64,000 nucleotides of DNA from Rhodospirillaceae bacterium (GTDB lineage Bacteria; Pseudomonadota; Alphaproteobacteria; DSM-16000; Inquilinaceae), in assembly GCA_020638575.1 (NCBI GenBank), contig JACKIH010000003.1, positions 1,283,501 to 1,347,500 on the forward strand. The letters run 5' to 3'. The position numbers and the translations under genes are program-made. This document shows positions 18,047 through 25,304 of this stretch, piece by piece. Position 1 is the stretch's first letter. Each line of letters begins with the position of its first letter. The notes under the pieces were generated by a model that was not told the origin of the DNA, searched no databases, and was given only the letters and a program-made list of their open reading frames with translations.

Positions 18047-18876
18047 TCCCCTGCGTCTCCGTGTCCTTCGATGCTGACGCTGACGACGACGACGCGGGCG
18101 ACGGCGAAGCGCCCCTGCTGGCGGTCTCCGGCCTCTGCTTTGCCTACGGCGCGCGGGTGGCGCTGGCCGACGTGGACCTGACCGTGTGGCCGGGCGAGGT
18201 GCTGGCGGTGGCGGGGGAAAGCGGCTCCGGCAAGACCACGCTGCTCGGCTGCCTGTCGGGCGAGCTGGCGCCGCAGGCCGGCCGTGTCGGCTTCCTCACG
18301 CGCGACGGCAAGCGGGTCGACATGCACCGCCTGGGCGAAGCGGAGCGCCGCCGCCTGTTGCGCACCGACTGGGGGATCGTGCGCCAGAACCCACGCGACG
18401 GGCTGCGCCTCGGCGTCTCGGCCGGCGCCAATGTGGGCGAGCCGCTGATGGTGCTGGGCCACCGCCACTATGGCTGGTTGCGCGCCCAGGCGGGCGACTG
18501 GCTCGACCGCGTGGAAATCCCCACCGACCGCATCGACGACCCGCCGGCCACCTTTTCCGGTGGCATGCAGCAGCGCCTGCAGATCGCCCGCAACCTGGTG
18601 ACCGACCCGCGCATCGTGCTGATGGACGAGCCCACCGGCGGCCTCGACGTCTCGGTGCAGGCGCGCCTGCTCGACCTGCTGCGCCGCCTCGTTGCCGACC
18701 TCGACCTGGCGGTGGTGCTGGTGACCCACGACCTGGCGGTGGCGCGTCTGCTGGCCGACCGGCTGGTGGTGATGAAGGACGGGCGGATCGTCGAAACCGG
18801 ACTGACCGACCAGGTGCTGGACGATCCCCAGCACGCCTACACCCAGCTTCTCGTCAGCTCGGTGCTGCAACCATGA
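18043..18876 (+). CDS. phnK: PhnK, ABC-type ATPase of the C-P lyase system
   Basis: A 277-residue ABC-family ATPase that docks on the PhnGHIJ core, rather than on a membrane transporter. Walker A is GESGSGKTT (about residue 61), the ABC signature is FSGGMQQRLQIARN, and Walker B is IVLMDEPTGGLD followed by VLVTHD. An acidic N-terminal extension (DADADDDDAGDGE) precedes the domain and is not part of the usual fold. Start is GTG at 18043 within the phnJ stop region; the end overlaps phnL by 4 bp. Confidence 0.94.
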   Translation: MIPCVSVSFDADADDDDAGDGEAPLLAVSGLCFAYGARVALADVDLTVWPGEVLAVAGESGSGKTTLLGCLSGELAPQAGRVGFLTRDGKRVDMHRLGEAERRRLLRTDWGIVRQNPRDGLRLGVSAGANVGEPLMVLGHRHYGWLRAQAGDWLDRVEIPTDRIDDPPATFSGGMQQRLQIARNLVTDPRIVLMDEPTGGLDVSVQARLLDLLRRLVADLDLAVVLVTHDLAVARLLADRLVVMKDGRIVETGLTDQVLDDPQHAYTQLLVSSVLQP

Positions 18877-19607
18877 CCGCGGCGGCCCACAAAACCGACG
18901 CCGCCGCTGCCTCGCCCGCGATGCTGGAGGTGAGCGGGCTTGCCAAGACGTTCACCTTGCACATCCAGGGCGGCGTGCGGATCGAGGCGTTCCGCGATGT
19001 CGCCTTCTCCGTCGCCGCCGGCGAATGCCTCGCCCTGGTGGGGCCGTCGGGCTCCGGCAAGTCCAGCGTGCTGCGGGTGGTGGCCGGCAACTACCTGGCC
19101 CAGCACGGCTCCGTGAAGCTGCGCCACCGCGGCCAGTGGGTGGACATGGCGACGGCGCCGCATCGCCGGGTGCAGGAGGTGCGGCGCCTGAGCCTGGGAC
19201 ATGTCAGCCAGTTCCTGCGTGCAATCCCGCGGGTGCCGGCGGTGGAGATCGTCGCCGAACCGCTGATCCGCTTGGGCGAGGAGCGCGCCGCCGCCCTCGC
19301 CCGTGCAGCCGCTCTCCTGGCGCGTCTCGGCATCGGCGAACGGCTCATGCAGCTTGCTCCCGCCACCTTTTCCGGCGGTGAACAGCAGCGCGTGAACATC
19401 GCCCGCGGCTTCATCGCCGAACCGCCGATCCTGCTGCTGGACGAACCGACGGCCTCGCTCGATCGGGCGAACCGGGATACGGTGGTTGCCCTGATCGGCG
19501 AAGCCAAGGCGCGGGGAGCGGCCCTTCTTGGCATCTTCCACGATGCCGACGTGCGCGCACGGGTGGCCGATCGCACCTACAGCCTGGCGAAGGAGACGGC
19601 CCGATGA
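18873..19607 (+). CDS. phnL: PhnL, ABC-type ATPase of the C-P lyase system
   Basis: A 244-residue ABC ATPase. Walker A is GPSGSGKSS, signature FSGGEQQRVNIARG, Walker B ILLLDEPTASLD, and the switch histidine is in GIFHDADV. The GIFHD motif, instead of LVTHD, is a usual marker of PhnL. It is needed with PhnG, H and I for the first step of C-P lyase. It overlaps phnK and phnM by four bases each, completing a block of overlapping genes from phnG to phnM. Confidence 0.94.
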   Translation: MTAAAHKTDAAAASPAMLEVSGLAKTFTLHIQGGVRIEAFRDVAFSVAAGECLALVGPSGSGKSSVLRVVAGNYLAQHGSVKLRHRGQWVDMATAPHRRVQEVRRLSLGHVSQFLRAIPRVPAVEIVAEPLIRLGEERAAALARAAALLARLGIGERLMQLAPATFSGGEQQRVNIARGFIAEPPILLLDEPTASLDRANRDTVVALIGEAKARGAALLGIFHDADVRARVADRTYSLAKETAR

Positions 19608-20746
19608 CCGGTGAGACGGTGTTGACCAATGCCCGCGTGGTCCTGCGCGACCAGGTGGTGGAGGGCACCGTGTGCATCGAGGACGGCCTGATCACTGCGG
19701 TGGACGATGGACTGACGAGCGTGGCCGGCGCCATCGACCTGGAGGGCGACCTGCTGCTACCGGGCCTGGTGGAACTGCACACCGACAACCTGGAAAAGCA
19801 CTTCGTGCCGCGCCCCGGCGTGATCTGGCCGGCTCCCGTGGCCGCCGCCCTTGCCCACGACGCCCAGATCGTCGGCTCCGGCATCACGACGGTGTTCGAT
19901 GCCATGTGCGTCGGCGACTACCACGCCGGCGGCTTGCGCCGGGACATCTTCCACGGGGCCAGCCAGGCGGTGTGCGACGCGGCCGAGGCCGGCCTGTTCC
20001 GCGCCGACCACTACCTGCACATGCGCTGCGAGGTGTCCGACCCCACCATGCAGGAGATGCTGGCGCCGTGGATCGACAATCCGCGCGTGCGCTTCTTGTC
20101 GGTGATGGACCACACGCCGGGCCAGCGGCAATGGACCAAGGTGGAGAAGTTCCGCGAGTTCAACGCGCTGCGCGGCTGGTCGGACGAGGAGGTCGCCGCC
20201 GTGGTGGCGCGGCGCCAGCGCGTGCAGGAGAAATGGTCGCAGCCGAACCGCGCCCTGGTGGTGGCGGAAGCCAAGGCGCGCGGCCTGCCCATCGCCAGCC
20301 ACGACGACACCACGCTGGACCATGTGGAGGAAGCCCAGGCCGACGGGCTGACGGTGGCGGAATTTCCGACCACGCTGGAAGCGGCCCTGGCCGCCCACGA
20401 TGCCGGCATGTCCATCATGATGGGCGCCCCCAACGTGGTGCGCGGCGGCTCCCACTCCGGCAACGTTTCCGCCCTGGACCTGGCCGATGCCGGGCTGCTG
20501 GACGGGCTGTCGTCGGACTATGTGCCGGCCAGCCTGCTGCACGCCGCCCTGGTGCTGGCCGACCGGGCGGACCTCGACCTGCCGGCCACCATCGCCATGG
20601 TCACCCGTGCACCGGCGGAGATGGCCGGGCTCGCCGACCGCGGCCAGATCGCGCCGGGGCTGCGCGCCGATCTGGTGCAGGTGCGCCGCCACGATCCGGC
20701 ACCGCAGGTGCGCACGGTGTGGTCGCAGGGCCGGCGCGTGTTCTGA
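19604..20746 (+). CDS. phnM: PhnM, ribophosphonate triphosphate pyrophosphatase
   Basis: Hydrolyses 5-triphosphoribosyl-1-phosphonate to the monophosphate, providing the PhnJ substrate. The 380-residue amidohydrolase-fold protein has the metal-binding ELHTDNLEKHFVPRPGV motif (about residues 57-72), GLPIASHDDTT and GAPNVVRGGSHSGN. The C-terminus IAPGLRADLVQVR is the common amidohydrolase ending. It is the last phn gene here: no phnN (ribose bisphosphate kinase) and no phnCDE transporter follow, so these functions must be elsewhere or replaced. Confidence 0.94.
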   Translation: MTGETVLTNARVVLRDQVVEGTVCIEDGLITAVDDGLTSVAGAIDLEGDLLLPGLVELHTDNLEKHFVPRPGVIWPAPVAAALAHDAQIVGSGITTVFDAMCVGDYHAGGLRRDIFHGASQAVCDAAEAGLFRADHYLHMRCEVSDPTMQEMLAPWIDNPRVRFLSVMDHTPGQRQWTKVEKFREFNALRGWSDEEVAAVVARRQRVQEKWSQPNRALVVAEAKARGLPIASHDDTTLDHVEEAQADGLTVAEFPTTLEAALAAHDAGMSIMMGAPNVVRGGSHSGNVSALDLADAGLLDGLSSDYVPASLLHAALVLADRADLDLPATIAMVTRAPAEMAGLADRGQIAPGLRADLVQVRRHDPAPQVRTVWSQGRRVF

Positions 20747-20754
20747 GTAAGCCG

Positions 20755-20778
20755 GTGGCGGCCCGGTCAGGCCGCCAC
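20755..20778. terminator. Hairpin between convergent phnM and hutF
   Basis: A perfect 9-bp stem (GTGGCGGCC/GGCCGCCAC) with a 6-base loop. The loop contains the hutF stop codon. It lacks a T-run on either strand, so termination strength is uncertain; its place between two convergent stops supports a bidirectional role. Confidence 0.45.
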
Positions 20779-22149
20779 GATCAGCCCCGCCACGGCTTCG
20801 CGATAGGCATTGAGGATCTGGCGTTCCTCGCGGTGGTGGCCGTCGCGCACCACCCAGCGGCCGCCCACCATCACATCGCGCACCCGCCGCCCGCCGCCGG
20901 AAAACACCAGCGCGTCGAACAGGTGGTGGTCGGGCTGGTCGACGATGGGCGGCGCCAGCGGGTCCAGCACCACCAGGTCGGCCCGGTAGCCCGGCGCGAT
21001 GTGCCCGCTGCGCCGGCCGAGCGCCTGGGCCCCGCCCTCCACGGCCCCGGCAAAAAGGCGCAGGCCGGTGGACGGCTCCAAATCGCCCGCCGCCACGGCG
21101 CGCCGCCGGTGCACCAGCCGCTGGCCGTATTCCAGCAGGCGCAGCTCTTCCAGCGGATCGACGGAGATGTGGCTGTCCGACCCGATGCCGAAGGCGCCGC
21201 CGGCCGCCAGATACTCCGGCAGGGCGAACAGCCCGTCGCCGAGATTGGCCTCGGTGGTGGGGCACAGCCCGGCCACCGCCCCGGTCGCCGCCATGCGGGC
21301 CACTTCTTCGGCGTCCATGTGGGTGGCGTGCACCAGGCACCAGCGGCCGTCGACTTCGGCATGGTCCAGCAGCCAGGCGACCGGCCGCGCGCCCAGGGTG
21401 GCGACGCAGTCCTCCACCTCCCGCACCTGCTCGGCCACATGGATGTGCACCGGTGCCGAGGGGTTGAGCGCCGGCAGGCCCGCCAGCGCATCGTCCATCG
21501 CCGCCTTCGGCACGGCGCGCAGGGAATGGATGGCGAGCCCCACGGCCACGTCGGGGTCGCCGGCATGGGCGGCCGCGACCGCCCCGCAGATCTGCAGCAC
21601 CTCGTCGGGCGAACTGGCGAAACGCGCCAGCGGTCCCTCACTCGGTGGACCGGAGGTGAAGCCGTCGCGCTGGTAGAGCACCGGCAGGTGGGTGATCGCC
21701 AGCCCCACCCGGCGGGCCGCCGCCACCACCCGCAAGGACAGCTCCGCCATGTCCTCGTAGCGCCGCCCGGCCGGCCCGTGATGCAGGTAGTGGAATTCCG
21801 CGACGCCCGTGTAGCCGGCCTTGACCATCTCCACGTAAAGCTGGGCGGCGATCGCCTCCACCTGGTCGGGCACCAGGGCGGCGGCAAAGCGGTGCATGGT
21901 GCCGCGCCAGCTCCAGAAATCCTCGCTCGGTCCCGCGGCCCGCTCGGTCAGCCCGGCCATGGCGCGCTGGAAAGCGTGGCTGTGCAGATTGGCCATGCCG
22001 GGCACCACCGCCCCCACCATGGTCTGCGCCCCGCGGTCCGGCGTGCCGGGCGCCACCTCGGTGATCCAGCCCTGATCGTCAATCTCGATGCGCACATCGC
22101 CGGCCCACCCCTGGGGCAGCCATGCGCGGGGAGCCTGGAGAACGGGCAT
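20767..22149 (-). CDS. hutF: Formimidoylglutamate deiminase
   Basis: Converts N-formimino-L-glutamate to N-formylglutamate and ammonia in the five-step histidine pathway. The 460-residue amidohydrolase has the metal site NLHSHAFQRAM near residue 57, HIHVAEQ, LVHATHM and GSDSHISVDP. The LCPTTEANLGDG segment is a good marker of this family. The ATG at 22149 has GAGAGG six bases upstream. The gene diverges from hutI. Its presence means formylglutamate is the intermediate and a HutG amidohydrolase should be encoded elsewhere. Confidence 0.94.
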   Translation of the reverse strand: MPVLQAPRAWLPQGWAGDVRIEIDDQGWITEVAPGTPDRGAQTMVGAVVPGMANLHSHAFQRAMAGLTERAAGPSEDFWSWRGTMHRFAAALVPDQVEAIAAQLYVEMVKAGYTGVAEFHYLHHGPAGRRYEDMAELSLRVVAAARRVGLAITHLPVLYQRDGFTSGPPSEGPLARFASSPDEVLQICGAVAAAHAGDPDVAVGLAIHSLRAVPKAAMDDALAGLPALNPSAPVHIHVAEQVREVEDCVATLGARPVAWLLDHAEVDGRWCLVHATHMDAEEVARMAATGAVAGLCPTTEANLGDGLFALPEYLAAGGAFGIGSDSHISVDPLEELRLLEYGQRLVHRRRAVAAGDLEPSTGLRLFAGAVEGGAQALGRRSGHIAPGYRADLVVLDPLAPPIVDQPDHHLFDALVFSGGGRRVRDVMVGGRWVVRDGHHREERQILNAYREAVAGLIVAA

Positions 22150-22258
22150 GCTTGCCTCTCGCGCTGGTCCACGGTCCGCGGCACCATAGCCATCCGGGGG
22201 GAGGGACGGAACCGGCGGCCGCGCGCACCGGCGTCCCTGAACAGGGGGTGGACGAACC

Positions 22259-23509
22259 ATGTGGGATGCACTGTGGCTCAATGGGTCGTTGGCCACCATG
22301 GCGGGCGACGGCCTCGGCGCCATCGCCGACGGCGCGGTGGCGGTGAGCGACGGCAAGATCGTGTGGGCCGGCGCCCGGTCAGACCTTGGCGGTGCCCCCA
22401 ACACGCTCGCCCGCACCGTCAACGACCTGGGCGGCGCCTGGCTGACGCCCGGCCTGATCGACTGCCACACCCATCTGGTGCATGCCGGCGACCGGGCGCG
22501 CGAGTTCGCCCTGCGCATGGCCGGCGCCAGCTACGAGGAGATTGCACGGGCGGGCGGCGGCATCCTCTCCACCGTCGCGGCGACCCGGGCGGCCGACGTC
22601 GACGAGTTGGCCCGCCTGGCGGCTCCCCGCCTGGCGTCGCTGATGGCCGAAGGCGTGACGACGGTGGAGATCAAGTCCGGCTACGGGCTCACCACAGCGT
22701 CGGAAGCCGCCATGCTGCGGGCGGCGGCCCAGGCGGCGGCCGCGGCCGGGCTGCGGCTTCACCGCAGTTTTCTCGGCGCCCACACCATCCCGCCGGAATA
22801 CGCCCAGCGGCCGGACGAGTACGTGGCGCGCATCTGCTACGAGATGCTGCCGCTGGTGGCCGAGGAGGGCCTGGCCGATTCGGTGGACGCCTTCGTCGAG
22901 CGCATCGCCTTCACCCCCGCCCAGGTGGCCCGGGTGTTCGAGGCGGCGACACGGCTCGGCCTGCCCGTGCGCCTGCATGCCGACCAGATCACCGACCAGG
23001 GGGGTGCCGCCCTGGCAGCCCAATTCAAAGCCCTCTCCGCCGACCACCTGGAGCACACCAGCCCGGCCGGCGTCGCCGCCATGGCGGCTGCCGGCACCGT
23101 CGCGGTGATGCTGCCGGGCGCCTATTACTGCCTGCGCGACACCCGGATGCCGCCCATCGCGGCCTTCCGCGAGCACGGCGTGCCGATGGCCGTGGCGACG
23201 GACTGCAACCCCGGCACCTCGCCGCTGTTCTCCCTGCTGACGGCCATGAACATGGCCAGCGTGCTGTTCCGCATGACGGCGACGGAGGTGCTGCGCGGCG
23301 TGACCTGCGTGGCTGCCCGGGTGCTCGGGCTGGGCGAGGTGTGCGGCCGCATCGCCCCCGGCCTGGCCGCCGATTTCGCCATCTGGCGGGTGGGCGACCT
23401 GGCGGAACTGCCCTACCGCATCGGCTTCAACCCACTGGTGGGCACGGTGGTGGCGGGCCACCCCCGCGCGCGGGCGCGGCCCCACGCCTCCATCGCCGGC
23501 ACGGCGTGA
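22259..23509 (+). CDS. hutI: Imidazolonepropionase
   Basis: Opens the imidazolone ring to give N-formimino-L-glutamate, the substrate of HutF. The 416-residue protein shows DCHTHLVHAGDR (zinc site), GGGILSTV, EIKSGYGL, FLGAHTIPPEY, LHADQ and ATDCNPGTSPL, all typical of HutI. The start is the ATG at 22259, divergent from hutF across 109 bp that must hold promoters for both. The 3' end is convergent with hutH, 6 bp apart. Confidence 0.96.
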   Translation: MWDALWLNGSLATMAGDGLGAIADGAVAVSDGKIVWAGARSDLGGAPNTLARTVNDLGGAWLTPGLIDCHTHLVHAGDRAREFALRMAGASYEEIARAGGGILSTVAATRAADVDELARLAAPRLASLMAEGVTTVEIKSGYGLTTASEAAMLRAAAQAAAAAGLRLHRSFLGAHTIPPEYAQRPDEYVARICYEMLPLVAEEGLADSVDAFVERIAFTPAQVARVFEAATRLGLPVRLHADQITDQGGAALAAQFKALSADHLEHTSPAGVAAMAAAGTVAVMLPGAYYCLRDTRMPPIAAFREHGVPMAVATDCNPGTSPLFSLLTAMNMASVLFRMTATEVLRGVTCVAARVLGLGEVCGRIAPGLAADFAIWRVGDLAELPYRIGFNPLVGTVVAGHPRARARPHASIAGTA

Positions 23510-23515
23510 GGCGGG

Positions 23516-25066
23516 TCAGGGATCGGCGAAGCCCGGCCCGTCGCTGGGCAGCAGTCCTTCGGTGAAACGGCGCAGCGTGCCCGCCCGCACCATCGCCTTG
23601 ATGGCCGCGATGTCCGGCGCGAAGTAGCGGTCCTCGCCCCACGGCGCCACCTTGGCGCGGATCAGCGCCATCAGCTCCTCCATGGGCGGGGAGGAGGCGA
23701 GCGGCCGCTGGAATTCGATCCCCTGGGCCGCCGCCAAGAGCTCGATGGCGACCACGCCGGCGACGTTTTCCGCCATCGCCCCCAGCCGCCGCGCCCCATG
23801 GGTGGCCATGCTCACATGGTCTTCCTGGTTGGCCGAGGTGGGGATGCTGTCGACGCTGGCCGGAAAGGCCATCTGCTTGGTTTCGCTCACCAGGGCGGCG
23901 GCGGTGACATGGGCGATCATGAAGCCGGAATTGATCCCCGGATCGGCCACCAGGAAGGGCGGCAGGCGCGACAGAGTGGGGTCGACCAGCATGGCGATGC
24001 GGCGTTCCGACAGCGAGCCCACCTCCGCCACCGCCACCGCCAGGGCATCGGCCGCCAGCGCCACCGGTTCGGCGTGGAAGTTGCCGCCGGACAGCACGTC
24101 GTCGGTTTGCGGAAACACCAGCGGATTGTCGGACACCGCGTTGGCTTCCCGCTCCAGCACACCGGCGGCGTAGCGGATCTGATCGAGGCAGGCGCCCATC
24201 ACCTGGGGCTGGCAGCGCAGGCTGTAGGGGTCCTGCACCTTGTCGCAATCGACATGGCTGTCGCGGATGGGGCTGGCATGGGTCAGCCGGCGGTAGACCG
24301 AAGCCACGTCGCGCTGGCCGGGATGGCCGCGCAGCGCGTGGATGCGCGCATCGAACGGCGTGTCGCTGCCGCGCGAGGCGTCCACCGACAGCGATCCCGC
24401 CGCCACCGCCGCAGCGAAGGCATCCTCCACCGCGAACAGCCCGGCGAGCGCCAGGGCGGTGGACACCTGGGTGCCGTTGAGCAGGGCCAAACCCTCCTTC
24501 GGCCCCAGGGCCAGCGGCGCCAGGCCAACCTGGCGCAAGGCATCGGCCGCCGGCCAGCGCCGGCCCTTCAGGCGGATCTCGCCTTCGCCAATCAGGGCTG
24601 CCGCCACGTGGGCCAGCGGCGCCAGGTCGCCGGAGGCGCCCACCGAACCCTGGGCGGGCACACAGGGCAAGGCGTCGCGCGCCAGCAGCTCGGCCAAGGC
24701 CGCCACCACCTCCGGGCGCACCCCGGAATGGCCCTGCGCCAGGCTGGCGATCTTCAAGGCCAGCACCAGGCGCACGACCTCGTCCGCCAGCAGCGGGCCG
24801 GTGCCGGTGGCGTGGGACAGCACGAGATTGCGCTGCAGGCGTTCGAGCTGGTCGGTGGCGATGCGCTGCTGGGCCAGTTTGCCGAAGCCGGTGTTGACGC
24901 CGTAGACGCTGACGCCGCGGGCGACGATGCGGGCCACCGCCGCAGCCCCCGCCGCGATCGCACCCCGCGCACCCTCCGGCAGCGCGACGCTGCGGCGCCG
25001 GCGGTGGAGGTCGCGGAGCTGGGCCAGCGTCAAATCGCCCGGCGTGATCTCCACGGTCTGCGGCAT
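23516..25066 (-). CDS. hutH: Histidine ammonia-lyase
   Basis: First step of histidine degradation, forming urocanate and ammonia. The 516-residue protein contains the Ala144-Ser145-Gly146 triad in GSVGASGDLAPLAH that autocatalytically forms the MIO prosthetic group. It also has YGVNTGFGKL near the N-terminus and SIPTSANQEDHVSM in the C-terminal part. Length is the usual size. HutU (urocanase) is not in the window, and no hutC regulator is seen. The start is divergent from the GGDEF-EAL gene across 238 bp. Confidence 0.96.
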   Translation of the reverse strand: MPQTVEITPGDLTLAQLRDLHRRRRSVALPEGARGAIAAGAAAVARIVARGVSVYGVNTGFGKLAQQRIATDQLERLQRNLVLSHATGTGPLLADEVVRLVLALKIASLAQGHSGVRPEVVAALAELLARDALPCVPAQGSVGASGDLAPLAHVAAALIGEGEIRLKGRRWPAADALRQVGLAPLALGPKEGLALLNGTQVSTALALAGLFAVEDAFAAAVAAGSLSVDASRGSDTPFDARIHALRGHPGQRDVASVYRRLTHASPIRDSHVDCDKVQDPYSLRCQPQVMGACLDQIRYAAGVLEREANAVSDNPLVFPQTDDVLSGGNFHAEPVALAADALAVAVAEVGSLSERRIAMLVDPTLSRLPPFLVADPGINSGFMIAHVTAAALVSETKQMAFPASVDSIPTSANQEDHVSMATHGARRLGAMAENVAGVVAIELLAAAQGIEFQRPLASSPPMEELMALIRAKVAPWGEDRYFAPDIAAIKAMVRAGTLRRFTEGLLPSDGPGFADP

Positions 25067-25304
25067 GGCATTCCCTATTCGGTGGGCCGCCGACCGGCGG
25101 CAAGGCTCACGTCCATCCCTTGCGCGCGCGGTTCTTCCCCGTCAATGCCACGGTGATTTGCCGTCGCACCATGGCAGGTCTGCCGGAGGTCGCCGCGGAT
25201 TTACGAAAACCCAACGAATCCATGGCAAGGTCTCAGCAGAGGTCGTATTGCAGCAGGCGCCCGCTGCCCCACCTTCGACCGCCCGGACGTGCTGGAGCGC
25301 AAGC

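Noticed and set aside
19672..23565. A 1297-residue open frame across phnM, hutF and hutI
   Set aside because: It is an out-of-frame shadow; the sequence is Arg/Gly/Pro-rich with no conserved motif and runs through three recognised genes.
23427..25103. 558-residue open frame opposite to the hutH frame reading
   Set aside because: Same-strand shadow of hutH with low-complexity Gly/Arg/Pro content.
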